Below are positions 25,327 to 34,201 of a stretch of 64,000 bases of DNA, piece by piece (positions within the stretch are counted from its first letter, which is position 1; every line of letters starts with the position of its first letter). Below the pieces are notes generated by a model. That model had not been told where the DNA came from. It worked only from the letters and a program-made list of their open reading frames with translations, and ran no database searches. The DNA comes from Salaquimonas sp041736675 (lineage in GTDB: Bacteria; Pseudomonadota; Alphaproteobacteria; Rhizobiales; Rhizobiaceae): positions 1-64,000 of the forward strand of contig JBGSTD010000022.1 in the NCBI GenBank assembly GCA_041736675.1. The letters are read 5' to 3'. A program made the translations under genes and the position numbers.

Positions 25327-26322
25327 ATGCCAACAACAAAACCAAAAATCATCGTTACCCGTAAATTGCCGCAGCAAGTGGAAACCCGCATGTGCGAGCT
25401 ATTTGATACGAGCCTGAACGTGGATGATGTCGCATTTACCCATGCGAGGCTTATCGATGCGGTAAAGACAGCCGATTGTCTTGTACCAACAGTTACCGAC
25501 AAGATTGACCGTTCGGTGATTTCGATGGCCGGGCCGCAATTGAAACTGATCGCCAATTTCGGCAATGGTGTTGATAACATTGATGTCGATGCAGCCCTCG
25601 AAAGGGGTATATGCGTCACCAATACACCCAATGTCCTGACCGAGGATACCGCGGACATGACAATGGGCCTGATGATTGCCGTTTCGCGCCGTCTTTATGA
25701 GGGCATGGAGGTTTTGCAATCAGGCAGGTTCAAGGGCTGGTCGCCAACCTGGATGCTGGGCCACAGGATTTGGGGCAAGCGGCTCGGTATTATCGGAATG
25801 GGCCGCATCGGTACAGCTTTTGCCCGACGTGCCAAGGCCTTCGGTCTTTCCATCCATTATCACAACCGAAACCGCGTCAGTGAGAAAGTCGAACAGGAAC
25901 TGGGGGCAACCTACTGGGAAAGCCTCGACCAGATGATGGCCAGAACCGATATCATTTCCGTCAATTGCCCGCACACCCCGGCAACATTTCACCTTGTATC
26001 CGCGCGCCGGCTTGCACTGATGCAGCCAGGTTCCCTGATCATCAATACCGCACGCGGTGAGATCATTGATCAGAATGCGCTTGTCAAAGCGCTGCAAGAG
26101 GGCAGGATTGCAGGTGCCGGTCTCGATGTCTTCGAGCACGAGCCGGCCGTTTCGAGCGAATTGCTGGAATTGGCACAAAACGGCAGGGCGGTCATCCTGC
26201 CCCACATGGGCTCGGCGACAATCGAGGGACGTATCGAGATGGGCGAACGTGTGATCATCAACATTCATACCCTGTTTGACGGTCACCGTCCGCCAGACCG
26301 TATTCTCCCCCGCCTCATGTGA
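25327..26322 (+). CDS. D-isomer-specific 2-hydroxyacid dehydrogenase
   Basis: A 331-residue NAD(P)H-dependent dehydrogenase. Seen are the nucleotide-binding GKRLGIIGMGRIGTAFARRA (near 158), substrate-site NFGNGVDNID, catalytic Arg in INTARGEIIDQ (near 239), Glu in LDVFEHEPA, and His in LPHMGSATIEGR (near 289). It most resembles glyoxylate/hydroxypyruvate or D-glycerate dehydrogenases of rhizobia; the exact substrate is not fixed. Followed after 10 bp by the DDAH-like gene, so probably an operon. Confidence 0.88.
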   Translation: MPTTKPKIIVTRKLPQQVETRMCELFDTSLNVDDVAFTHARLIDAVKTADCLVPTVTDKIDRSVISMAGPQLKLIANFGNGVDNIDVDAALERGICVTNTPNVLTEDTADMTMGLMIAVSRRLYEGMEVLQSGRFKGWSPTWMLGHRIWGKRLGIIGMGRIGTAFARRAKAFGLSIHYHNRNRVSEKVEQELGATYWESLDQMMARTDIISVNCPHTPATFHLVSARRLALMQPGSLIINTARGEIIDQNALVKALQEGRIAGAGLDVFEHEPAVSSELLELAQNGRAVILPHMGSATIEGRIEMGERVIINIHTLFDGHRPPDRILPRLM

Positions 26323-26332
26323 AAGCAAGATA

Positions 26333-27130
26333 ATGAACAATTCAATTAAAGACCGCTCGTTCCGGTTCACCCATGCTGTTTCAAGATTGCCAAGCAAGAG
26401 CATTACCGACGGGCTTCGGGCCATGGACGGACCCAACCCCGATGCAGATAACTTTCGCAGGGAACATGAGGCATATACCGAATTTCTTACGGCATCGGGT
26501 GCCGCGCTGACGCTGTTGCCGGCGCTGGAAGAATTTCCGGACTCTGTCTTTGTTGAAGATCCGGCGCTTTGTGCGGCAGGAACGGCAATCATCCTGCGCC
26601 CGGGTGCAGCAAGCCGCTTTGGCGAATCTGCGGCCATTGCCCCTGATCTTGAAAAACTTTTCGGTTCTGTGAAGCGGATTGAAAAAGGCTATGTTGACGG
26701 CGGCGATATTCTGCTTAGCGATCACGAAGCGATAATCGGCCTGTCGGCGCGCACCAATGAAGAAGGCGTTGCAGCGCTTAAGCCAATACTTGAAGATCTT
26801 GGTTATGCAGTGCGTATTGTCCACACGCCTGAAGGCGTATTGCATTTCAAATCCGATTGCGGGCTGCTGGACGGGAAAACGATTTTTTCGACCGCCATAC
26901 TTGCGGCATCAGGCTGCTTTTCAGACTATGATGTGATCGAGGCACCGCAGGGAGAAGAGGCGGCTGCGAACATGATCCGCTTCAATGACCACGTCATCAT
27001 GCGCACGGGATTCCCGAAGACGAAAGCGCTTCTTGAAAGCCGGGGCTACAGCGTAAGAACGCTTGATGCAGAGGAAGCCGCAAAGGTTGACGGCGGGCTT
27101 TCGTGCATGTCGCTGCGTTTTTCGCTTTAG
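26333..27130 (+). CDS. DDAH-like dimethylargininase (amidinotransferase family)
   Basis: A 265-residue protein of the guanidino-modifying superfamily, with the catalytic set visible: Asp/Glu in FPDSVFVEDPA (near 67), GYVDGGDILL, His in GVLHFKSDCGLLDG (near 165) and the nucleophilic Cys in GGLSCMSLRFSL near residue 258. DDAH hydrolyses methylated arginines to citrulline and methylamines; some relatives act on arginine or other guanidines. The ribosome site is weak. ATG 26333 lies 10 bp after the dehydrogenase stop. Confidence 0.85.
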   Translation: MNNSIKDRSFRFTHAVSRLPSKSITDGLRAMDGPNPDADNFRREHEAYTEFLTASGAALTLLPALEEFPDSVFVEDPALCAAGTAIILRPGAASRFGESAAIAPDLEKLFGSVKRIEKGYVDGGDILLSDHEAIIGLSARTNEEGVAALKPILEDLGYAVRIVHTPEGVLHFKSDCGLLDGKTIFSTAILAASGCFSDYDVIEAPQGEEAAANMIRFNDHVIMRTGFPKTKALLESRGYSVRTLDAEEAAKVDGGLSCMSLRFSL

Positions 27131-27153
27131 GCTTAAACAAAGGGCTGATTTTT

Positions 27154-27633
27154 TCAATCGAGCCATTTGCGCAGGGTAATGCTGGTTGTTCGATCAAACC
27201 CTTCGTGCGAAGTTTCAGCATGTTTGACAAAACCCAGCGTCTCGAAGAAGGCGCGGTTACCGGTCAATTCGACGCGAACCTGACATTCCAGCTCGCTGAT
27301 CCCCATTTTGCGGGCCTGAATTTCGGCTCTTGCAACCAGATGGCTGCCAAATCCCCTGCCCTGATGCTCAGTAGCGACCGCCAGCTTGCCCAGATAAAGA
27401 CAATCGCCCTTGTTGTGACAAAAAAGACAGGCGATAACCCTGCCCTCATCGACAATGCCAAATGCCAGTTCTTTTCCCGCTTTCAACTTCAATGTTTCCG
27501 CAGTCAATTGACGGGCCGAAGAGGGCGGGTTGACCACTCCGTCCATGAAGGAGAACGCCTTGTTGATCAGATCCAGAACCTGCGTCCAGTCGGTATCGTC
27601 TGGCATCAACCGGATTACTTCAAATCTGTGCAT
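27154..27633 (-). CDS. GNAT-family N-acetyltransferase
   Basis: A 159-residue acetyl-CoA-dependent acyltransferase with motif A LYLGKLAVATEHQGRGFGSHLVA near residues 79-100 (R/Q-x-x-G-x-G acetyl-CoA loop) and a motif B-like ETLGFVKHAET. The substrate is unknown. It lies nine bases downstream of the ThiF/MoeB-like gene on the same strand and is probably co-transcribed; its stop faces that of the DDAH gene. Confidence 0.82.
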   Translation of the reverse strand: MHRFEVIRLMPDDTDWTQVLDLINKAFSFMDGVVNPPSSARQLTAETLKLKAGKELAFGIVDEGRVIACLFCHNKGDCLYLGKLAVATEHQGRGFGSHLVARAEIQARKMGISELECQVRVELTGNRAFFETLGFVKHAETSHEGFDRTTSITLRKWLD

Positions 27634-27642
27634 GGATTTTGC

Positions 27643-28389
27643 TTACCCGCCCCTTTTGTATTTTACCGTTTCAAATCGCATCGACTTGCCATCCACCATC
27701 AACAGACGGCCCGTCAGTAGATCACCAACTCCGGTTATTTCCTTGATCACCTCAAGTGCCTGCAAGGAACCCATCACCCCTGTCAGGGCGCCAAGAATGC
27801 CCGCCTCGGCACAACTGGGCACCATGCCTACAGGCGGGGCTTCAGGAAAAATATCGCGGTAGCGGGGATTGGGTTCGCCTCCGTCATTCACGCCGTGCGG
27901 CTTGACAGTAGTCAGACTTCCGTCGAACCGGCCAACCGCCGCACTGACAAGGGTAATCTCCAGTTTTTCACATGCCTCGGCAGCAAGGTAGCGTGTTTCA
28001 AAATTGTCCGAGCCGTCCACAACCACGTCCTGACCCGCAAGAAGCTCCATGCAATTGCCACGGTTCAAGCGCACAGCATGACAATGAATGGTGCAATGAG
28101 GATTGATGCGCTCAAGCGCACGGCGGGCCGAAACCGTTTTGGCCAGTCCAATACTTCCAGTGTCATGAATGACCTGGCGCTGCAGATTGGAAAGCGACAC
28201 CTCATCGTCATCAATGATTGTCAGGGTTCCAACGCCGGCAGCGGCAAGATATTGCAAGACCGGAGCGCCCAACCCGCCGGCGCCAACGACCAGCACCTTT
28301 GCAGCCTTCAGTTTTTGCTGTCCGCTGCCGCCGACTTCAGAAAGGACGATGTGGCGGGCATACCGCTCAAGTTCGGCTTCACTTAACAT
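27643..28389 (-). CDS. ThiF/MoeB-type adenylyltransferase lacking the zinc cysteines
   Basis: A 248-residue E1-like enzyme: ATP-binding VLVVGAGGLGAPVLQYLAAAG near 32-52, DDDEVSLSNLQRQVIH, catalytic VDGSDNFETRY, and a conserved cysteine in VPSCAEAGILG. It would adenylate the C-terminal glycine of ThiS, MoaD or a similar sulphur carrier. The segment NPRYRDIFP occupies the place of the first CxxC zinc pair, and no second pair is evident near the C terminus. No moa or thi genes lie nearby, so MoeB and ThiF cannot be separated. Confidence 0.85.
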   Translation of the reverse strand: MLSEAELERYARHIVLSEVGGSGQQKLKAAKVLVVGAGGLGAPVLQYLAAAGVGTLTIIDDDEVSLSNLQRQVIHDTGSIGLAKTVSARRALERINPHCTIHCHAVRLNRGNCMELLAGQDVVVDGSDNFETRYLAAEACEKLEITLVSAAVGRFDGSLTTVKPHGVNDGGEPNPRYRDIFPEAPPVGMVPSCAEAGILGALTGVMGSLQALEVIKEITGVGDLLTGRLLMVDGKSMRFETVKYKRGG

Positions 28390-28420
28390 TGAAAATTCCC
28401 GCTTTCCTCATCGAACCTCA

Positions 28421-29587
28421 TCATCCGTTTGGCGTAACTTTTCCATCTGCTACATTAAAATAGTTACCGCGTTTTCCCATCGCTTCAAAGAGCTGATAAT
28501 CGGTTCCCGTCATGAATGCCTGACAGCCAAGCGTATCTATCATGTCGAAGAGCGCTGCCCGGCGATAGGCATCGAGGTGTGCTGCTATTTCATCCAGCAG
28601 CAAGATGGGCGGAAATCCGTTCATCTCCGCGGTCAGGCGGGCATGGGCCAGCAAAATGCCAACAAGCAGTGCCTTCTGCTCGCCGGTCGAGCACAAGGAT
28701 GCAACCATGGATTTTGGACCATGTACAACCTTTAGGTCAGAGCGGTGCGGACCTTCGAGCGTGCGTCCGGCGCCCTTGTCGCTCCACCTTGCAGATTTCA
28801 GCCGCTCAACATACTCGCCTTCAAGGTCACTGGCGGCCATATCACCATAGCTGTTCTCCAGTGAGCCCTCCATGTGGAGAATGGCATCAGGAAAAGGGGA
28901 AGCAGGATCATTGTTCCTGATGATCACACCGCTCAGCAGCGAGACCAGTTCCATCCGGGCGGCGGCAATCGCCGTCCCCAATTCGGCCATTTGCGCCTCG
29001 ACAGCATCCAGCCATTGGGAGTGGGAATTTTCTTCGGACAACAGGCGGTTTCGACCACGCATTGCCTTTTCAAAATCCGCCACCCGGCGACCGTGCAAGG
29101 GATCGATGGCAAGCACCATGCGATCGAGAAACTTGCGCCGATCACTTGCTGTTCCTGTAAAAAGGCCATCCATCGCGGGGGTCAGCCAGACAATACGCGA
29201 ATGGTCGAGAAGCTCTTCGGAGGTCTTCACCTGCGTCCCGTTGATCCGCACGCGCCTTTGGGTGTCGATACCTGCGGCAGTTTCGGTCAGTCCGGTGCCA
29301 ATCGAGACGCTGCCTTCAGCACCTTCAAGTTCGGCGAAAACAGTCCAGGCTCCGGTCGATCCGGTTTTTCCAACACTCTCATAGGCTGCCCGGCGCAAGC
29401 CGCGGCCCGGCGACAAAAAGGAAACTGCTTCCATGAGATTGGTCTTGCCTGACCCGTTATCTCCGGTCAACACCACATGACGCTGGTCCAGCTCAAGCCT
29501 CAAACTGGCATAATTGCGAAAACCCGTGAGCTTCAACTCACGCAGAAAAACCGTTGAAACAAGGCTTCGGCCTATGGGCGCATTCAT
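28421..29587 (-). CDS. recF: DNA replication and repair protein RecF
   Basis: A 388-residue SMC-like ATPase: LKLTGFRNYASLRLELD, Walker A LTGDNGSGKTNLMEA near 42-53, signature STGEQKALLVGILLAHA, and Walker B ILLLDEIAAHLDAYRR. It loads RecA at gaps with RecOR. The frame extends to 29641, but ATG 29587 gives the normal length. It sits directly after dnaN, the usual order. Confidence 0.94.
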   Translation of the reverse strand: MNAPIGRSLVSTVFLRELKLTGFRNYASLRLELDQRHVVLTGDNGSGKTNLMEAVSFLSPGRGLRRAAYESVGKTGSTGAWTVFAELEGAEGSVSIGTGLTETAAGIDTQRRVRINGTQVKTSEELLDHSRIVWLTPAMDGLFTGTASDRRKFLDRMVLAIDPLHGRRVADFEKAMRGRNRLLSEENSHSQWLDAVEAQMAELGTAIAAARMELVSLLSGVIIRNNDPASPFPDAILHMEGSLENSYGDMAASDLEGEYVERLKSARWSDKGAGRTLEGPHRSDLKVVHGPKSMVASLCSTGEQKALLVGILLAHARLTAEMNGFPPILLLDEIAAHLDAYRRAALFDMIDTLGCQAFMTGTDYQLFEAMGKRGNYFNVADGKVTPNG

Positions 29588-29706
29588 CTCTATCGGACCG
29601 ATTTCAAAATTGCTTCTTGATCTTGCATCAAAAAGAATCATTGGCCAAGTCTAACACGAATGCCGCCTGGCGCGACACGACCTTTGAGGTCAGACGCGCA
29701 CTTGGA

Positions 29707-30825
29707 TCAAACGCGCATGGGCATCAGGACAAACAGCGCACCGTCACCGGAAGTATCGCGAATAAGAGTTGGCGAGCCGGAATCAGAGAGCATGAAAATT
29801 GCCTCATCGCCGCGTAACTGGCTGGTGATATCCAGCAGGTAACGGGAGTTGAAACCAATCTCAAGCGGCTCGGCCGTATATTCAACGGCAACTTCTTCGG
29901 TCGCGCTGCCGGATTCAGGGTTGTTGACCGTCAGGACAATCTGGCCATCGGCGACGGCCAGTTTCACGGCGCGTCCACGCTCGGAAGAAATTGTAGAAAC
30001 ACGGTCAACTGCTGCTGCAAAGCTGGCGCGGTCCATTTTCAGTTCCTTGTCATTGCCAACAGGAATGACGCGGTTGTAATCGGGGAACGTGCCGTCGATC
30101 AGTTTGGAGGTCAGGACAACCTGACCGACTGTCAGGCGTATTTTCGTCTCGGAAACTTCAACAGCGACCGTTGCATCGGGATCTTCAAGAAGTTTCTGGA
30201 TTTCTCCAACAGCCTTGCGCGGAACAATAATGCCCGGCATGCCTTCGCAGCCTGACGGAGCCTTCATTTGGGCACGGGCAAGGCGGTGACCGTCGGTTGC
30301 GACAGCACGCAAGACAAGATCGCCTGCGTCTTCAACCGCGTGAAAGAAAATTCCGTTGAGATAATAACGGGTTTCTTCGGTTGAAATGGCAAACTGAGTC
30401 AGATCGATCAGTTGCTTGAGCCCTGATGTCGGCATGCGGAATGTATGGCTGAACTCGCCGGTTGTGATATCGGGAAAATCGCTGCCTGGCAGACATTGCA
30501 GCGTGAAGCGCGAACGACCCGCGGTTATCTTGATCGAATTGCCATCCTCTTCCATGGCCAGCATGACTTCCGAGCCATCCGGCAATTTGCGGACGATATC
30601 ATGCAGCATGTGCGCGGGAACAGTGGTTGAGCCGGACTGCTCGACCATAGCCGGAACCTTTTCAAAAATCTCCAGATCGAGATCGGTCGCCTTGAGATGC
30701 AACTGTCCGCCCTCTGCTATCAGCAGGATATTGGACAGAATGGGAATGGTGTTGCGACGCTCAACCACACGGTGTGTATGGCCAAGGGATTTCAGAAGGT
30801 TTGATCGTTCAATGGTTACACGCAT
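29707..30825 (-). CDS. dnaN: DNA polymerase III beta sliding clamp
   Basis: A 372-residue three-domain clamp: N-terminal RVTIERSNLLKSLGHTHRVV, VVERRNTIPILSNIL, the middle-domain ATDGHRLARAQ, and the C-terminal VLMPMRV that forms part of the protein-binding cleft. It tethers the polymerase to DNA and recruits Hda/RIDA partners. ATG 30825 gives the usual rhizobial length. dnaA, with its own terminator, lies upstream, so dnaN probably has its own promoter in the 361-bp gap. Confidence 0.97.
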   Translation of the reverse strand: MRVTIERSNLLKSLGHTHRVVERRNTIPILSNILLIAEGGQLHLKATDLDLEIFEKVPAMVEQSGSTTVPAHMLHDIVRKLPDGSEVMLAMEEDGNSIKITAGRSRFTLQCLPGSDFPDITTGEFSHTFRMPTSGLKQLIDLTQFAISTEETRYYLNGIFFHAVEDAGDLVLRAVATDGHRLARAQMKAPSGCEGMPGIIVPRKAVGEIQKLLEDPDATVAVEVSETKIRLTVGQVVLTSKLIDGTFPDYNRVIPVGNDKELKMDRASFAAAVDRVSTISSERGRAVKLAVADGQIVLTVNNPESGSATEEVAVEYTAEPLEIGFNSRYLLDITSQLRGDEAIFMLSDSGSPTLIRDTSGDGALFVLMPMRV

Positions 30826-31186
30826 TACAAAAGTCCCTAAAGGAATACTCAATCATTGCCGCATTCATTTTGAGGATTCAAAATTGCGGTCGATTTTCTC
30901 GGTAAAGGCGCGTGACCGTATTTGGCCGAGGCTTGCACCCTTTCCATACATGACCCGTAAAATGCTTAAAAATGACAGGTTTTGCAACACTGGACTGATA
31001 ATTCATCGGGCGTTTAATCGCAAATACATCGCATTATTGGGGAAAACCTCTTGCAATGGAAAGCTGGATCGGGAATCATCAGAAATGCTTTCTTGAAGTG
31101 TAGCTGCAAGTAGCGGTTTATGGCGCAAAAAACTGCCTGCCGTGATTGGCAAGCAGCTTCATTTTACCTGCATCATCATTCCTGTA
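30826..31186. other. dnaA-dnaN gap, no gene
   Basis: A 361-bp stretch holding the dnaA terminator and presumably the dnaN promoter. I see no open frame worth calling and no canonical DnaA box (TTATCCACA or its complement). Confidence 0.6.
31127..31156 (-). terminator. Rho-independent terminator of dnaA
   Basis: On the minus strand CTGCTTGCC, AATCAC loop, GGCAGGCAG, then TTTTTTG; nine pairs with one G-U. It begins 30 bp after the dnaA stop, separating dnaA from dnaN. Confidence 0.9.
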
Positions 31187-32668
31187 TCAGTCGAGAATGA
31201 GACGTTTGAGCAACTCAATCTCCTGAGCAAGCTTGTTATCCTGGGAAATCAGATCTTCAATCTTGCGGACCGCATGGAGGACAGTTGTGTGGTCTCTGCC
31301 GCCAAATCGGCGACCGATTTCCGGAAGCGATCTTGGTGTCATCATCTTGGCCAGATACATTGCAATCTGGCGGGGGCGAACGATCTGGCGCGTGCGGCGG
31401 TTGGATAACAGGTCATTGCGGGCGACATTGAACTGCCGGGCGACGATTCTCTGTATGTCCTCAATACGCACGCGCTTTGGATCTCCAGACTTGATGAGAT
31501 GGCGAAGCATCTTGTCCAGTTCTTCATAGCCCTCGGGGCCATCATTGTATTTGTGCTGAAGCAAGAGCTGGTTGAAAGCGCCATCAATATCACGGCAGCT
31601 TGTATTGACCTGCCTTGCCACATAGTGGCGGATATCCTCAGGAATATCGAGACTTGGCTGGTCGCGCCGTGCTTCCTCATAGCGCATGTTGAGGATCGAC
31701 TTGCGCAACTCGTAATCAGGGTTTTCGATATCGAGGGCGACACCTCCCTTGAGACGTGAACGCACTCTCTCATTGAGGCTTTCGAGTTCTGCCGGAGGGC
31801 GATCTGCGGCGACCACAACCTGGCGAGCACTGTCGATCAGTTCGTTGAGCAGATGGCAGAATTCGGCCTGAATGGATTTTCCCTGCAAAAACTGCATGTC
31901 ATCAATCAACAACAGGTCTATATCACGAAGGGTCTCCTTCAGCGACAAGGCAGTCTGGTTGTGCAACGCCTTGGCGAACACCCACATGAAGTAATCGGCT
32001 GTCAGATAGCGCACCTTCTTGGATGGATCCCGCTGACGCGCCTCCCAGGCTATCGCCTGCAGAAGATGGGTCTTGCCGAGACCAACATTGGCGTGAATGA
32101 AAAGCGGATTGAAGCGAACTGACGAACCGTCGCCTTCAGCCACTGAACGCGCAGCGGCATATGCCATTCGGTTTGATTTGCTCTCGATGAAATTTGCAAA
32201 CGTATACTTGGCATCAAGGGGTGATCCGGCAAAATTGACATCCTGACCGACAGGATTGGCAGGAAAATTTCCCCGGGCGCCAACTGGAGGGGAGAACATG
32301 ATCTTTCCAGTTTCAACCAAGTCGCCGCGAACCTGTTTTTGTGGTTCTTCGCGTTCGGGTTCAGTGATTAAAACCGTGCTTCGACGGACAGCCGAACGCA
32401 GCATGATATCGGCGCGAAGAACTGAGCTGTCCTCTTTCTTCCACAGTTCGCAGACCAGATCGCGATAGTGCGAATTGATCCAGCTCTTGAGGAAGGCTGT
32501 TGGGACCGTGTGAACTGCAACACCGCCAGAAACCACCTCAATCTGCATTCTTCCAAACCAGCTGTTGAAGACCTCCGCCCCCAACTGGGTCTGCAATTGT
32601 TGTCGTACCCGCTGCCATGCAACCTGAATCGGATTGTCTCCGCTTTCGTTGTTATTAATGGATGTCAT
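31187..32668 (-). CDS. dnaA: Chromosomal replication initiator DnaA
   Basis: A 493-residue initiator: domain I (WQRVRQQLQTQLGAEVFNSW), variable domain II (about 100-155), AAA+ domain III with FIHANVGLGKTHLLQAI (Walker A), LLLIDDMQFLQGK (Walker B) and an arginine finger in NERVRSRLKGG, and DNA-binding domain IV with the signature GGRDHTTVLHAVRKIE. It melts oriC in its ATP form. ATG 32668 is preferred; a TTG two codons upstream is possible. A palindrome lies about 26 bp upstream. Confidence 0.98.
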   Translation of the reverse strand: MTSINNNESGDNPIQVAWQRVRQQLQTQLGAEVFNSWFGRMQIEVVSGGVAVHTVPTAFLKSWINSHYRDLVCELWKKEDSSVLRADIMLRSAVRRSTVLITEPEREEPQKQVRGDLVETGKIMFSPPVGARGNFPANPVGQDVNFAGSPLDAKYTFANFIESKSNRMAYAAARSVAEGDGSSVRFNPLFIHANVGLGKTHLLQAIAWEARQRDPSKKVRYLTADYFMWVFAKALHNQTALSLKETLRDIDLLLIDDMQFLQGKSIQAEFCHLLNELIDSARQVVVAADRPPAELESLNERVRSRLKGGVALDIENPDYELRKSILNMRYEEARRDQPSLDIPEDIRHYVARQVNTSCRDIDGAFNQLLLQHKYNDGPEGYEELDKMLRHLIKSGDPKRVRIEDIQRIVARQFNVARNDLLSNRRTRQIVRPRQIAMYLAKMMTPRSLPEIGRRFGGRDHTTVLHAVRKIEDLISQDNKLAQEIELLKRLILD

Positions 32669-32693
32669 TGTCAATTTCCCGCCGGTATATGTG

Positions 32694-32705
32694 ATAAGCG
32701 CTTAT
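32694..32705. promoter_or_regulatory. Palindrome upstream of dnaA
   Basis: ATAAGCGCTTAT is a perfect 12-bp palindrome 26 bp before the dnaA start, in the 80-bp gap after the rhodanese gene. It may be an operator or part of the dnaA ribosome-site region. It does not match a DnaA box. Confidence 0.45.
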
Positions 32706-32748
32706 TTTGCCCCGCGCCTTAAAAGCCAGTCCTGTGTTCCAGCTCAAT

Positions 32749-33177
32749 TTATTCCTTGTTCCATGGCAGTTTTTCAAACTGCCAGCCGTTCACCTTTCCT
32801 CTTTCGCCGCTCTGATCGGGTACCCCTTCAAAGCCTGCCAGAATATTGCATGCATTGGTGTAACCAAGAGCGGTCATCGCGCTGGCAGCACCCTGGCTGC
32901 GTGCACCTGAACGGCAGAGAAAATAAACCGGATCGTCTTTGCCAACACCGGCAGCGCGCAGCGCCTCATCCACCATCTCGGCAAAGTGCGGATTAACCTG
33001 CATGGCGGGAAACATTTGCCATTCGGCAAAAATGGCCGATTTGCCGAGGGATGAAAGGTCCGGCCTGCCTATTGTTTCCCATTCCATGGTTGTACGAACG
33101 TCAACCAAGGCCGATTTTTCCGAGCCTGCAAGCTCCCCCCAAGCCTGCTGGCATGTAACATCCGCTGCGTATGTCAT
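32749..33177 (-). CDS. Single-domain rhodanese
   Basis: A 142-residue rhodanese: SALVDVRTTMEWETIGRPDL (VDVR strand), active-site loop FLCRSGARSQGAASAM with cysteine near residue 96, and a C-terminal GYTNACNILAGFEG. Rhodaneses carry persulphide sulphur on this cysteine. Related proteins are often annotated as sulphurtransferases. ATG 33177 follows GAGGTG and is chosen over 33234. It lies just upstream of dnaA on the same strand, so dnaA may be partly co-transcribed with it. Confidence 0.87.
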   Translation of the reverse strand: MTYAADVTCQQAWGELAGSEKSALVDVRTTMEWETIGRPDLSSLGKSAIFAEWQMFPAMQVNPHFAEMVDEALRAAGVGKDDPVYFLCRSGARSQGAASAMTALGYTNACNILAGFEGVPDQSGERGKVNGWQFEKLPWNKE

Positions 33178-33497
33178 TCCTGTTTTCACCTCACAAACGA
33201 TACCGATGCCGTTGCACCCTGAACGGACATTCAAAAAATGGATGTGCCAAATCCCGACAGCAGAATCCTCAACCGAATTCTCTGCCTCGACGAAGGCAAC
33301 ACCTTCAACAATTTTACTTTAGCCCCCTTAGGCTTTGCATGCGGTATTCAGACAAATCCGCACAAGACACCCGAAGCAAGTAACGCGAAACGTATCAAAC
33401 GTTTCCCGGATACCCGTCCCTGGGTGACCGCCATCGCCACCGCTTGTTTCCAACTGTAACCAGGCTATACTTGCGCATGATTAAACCCCACTCCGAA

Positions 33498-33525
33498 ATC
33501 ATTCAAAGTGCAGATCAACTGTCAA
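33498..33525 (-). promoter_or_regulatory. Candidate promoter for rhodanese-dnaA
   Basis: On the minus strand TTGACA (33525-33520), 16 bp spacer, AATGAT (33503-33498). It points to the rhodanese gene, with a leader of about 310 nt. Confidence 0.4.
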
Positions 33526-33610
33526 ATCTAGGTCTGGGACTACCAGTTGGACGCCTCGAACCGGAATAAACTCCGCTCTTTAGTGTCGATAAAAAAGAAC
33601 CTACACAGGC

Positions 33611-33634
33611 AAAAAAAATCACGCAACCGTGATT
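33611..33634 (-). terminator. Stand-alone terminator upstream of the rhodanese gene
   Basis: On the minus strand AATCACG, GTTG loop, CGTGATT, followed by a run of T bases (A run at 33611-33618 on the plus strand). No recognised gene ends here: the rpsT terminator is about 490 bp upstream, so it could end a small RNA or catch read-through. Confidence 0.75.
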
Positions 33635-34120
33635 CGTAAATTTTTCGTAAACGCATTTTTTTTGAATTTTTTTCTTCCTGCTGATCAGAAAAAGCAGCGC
33701 GAAAAACACTTGTGAATCAACGAATTTACAGGCTTGCTTTTGGAAAACGCAGAAAAGTCACGCCCGTGAAAAAAATTTCTACAAAACGGGGGGTTGACTC
33801 GAGTTTCTGCTTTATTTTCCCTTGGTAGGAAAATTATCTCTTCAACCACCTCTTAAGCTTCTGAAAATATTGGTACTTTACGGATAGTAAAATATTCCTA
33901 GAAAAATTGCGAATCAGGAAATTCTTCCCCATCAATCTGATTTCAGCAGAAATCCGTCCCAAGGATCGCTCCTTATAAATGATGTGACAGATTGGTGGTT
34001 TCCATTCGTGGCTTCAAAATGGCGAAAGAATAGCCGCAATTTTTGATTGCCTGCGGAAACAAGCGCGAGGATACGCAGCGGCGCAAATCAGCAATGGCGA
34101 ACTGGTCGAGAAATGCATGA

Positions 34121-34149
34121 AAAAAGCCCATCCAAAAATTGGACGGGCT
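34121..34149 (-). terminator. Rho-independent terminator of rpsT
   Basis: On the minus strand AGCCCGTCCA, a short AT loop, TGGATGGGCT and six T bases, about 50 bp after the rpsT stop. Confidence 0.9.
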
Positions 34150-34201
34150 TGAAAGTATCGTTGGCGACCGGCGGTCACCGAATGCGCAATAAAAGGAGCA
34201 A

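Larger units (their letters stand above)
33178..34119. other. Gene-free AT-rich stretch upstream of rhodanese-dnaA
   Basis: Nearly 1 kb between the rhodanese start and the rpsT terminator. It is A/T-rich with long A and T runs (for example 33655-33673). It contains a candidate minus-strand promoter and a stand-alone minus-strand terminator (listed separately). I see no canonical DnaA box, no tRNA, and no protein frame with a ribosome site, so oriC is not claimed here. A small RNA is possible. Confidence 0.5.

Noticed and set aside
25720..26637. 305-codon open frame opposite the hydroxyacid dehydrogenase and DDAH genes
   Set aside because: Spans two well-supported genes on the other strand and has no family features.
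33238..33459. 73-codon plus-strand ORF upstream of the rhodanese gene
   Set aside because: No ribosome site and no recognisable motif; it could be real only if conserved elsewhere.
33178..34119. Replication origin in the gap upstream of dnaA
   Set aside because: AT-rich and near dnaA, but no canonical DnaA boxes were found and alphaproteobacterial origins often lie elsewhere (for example by hemE). A GC-skew plot and box search would decide.
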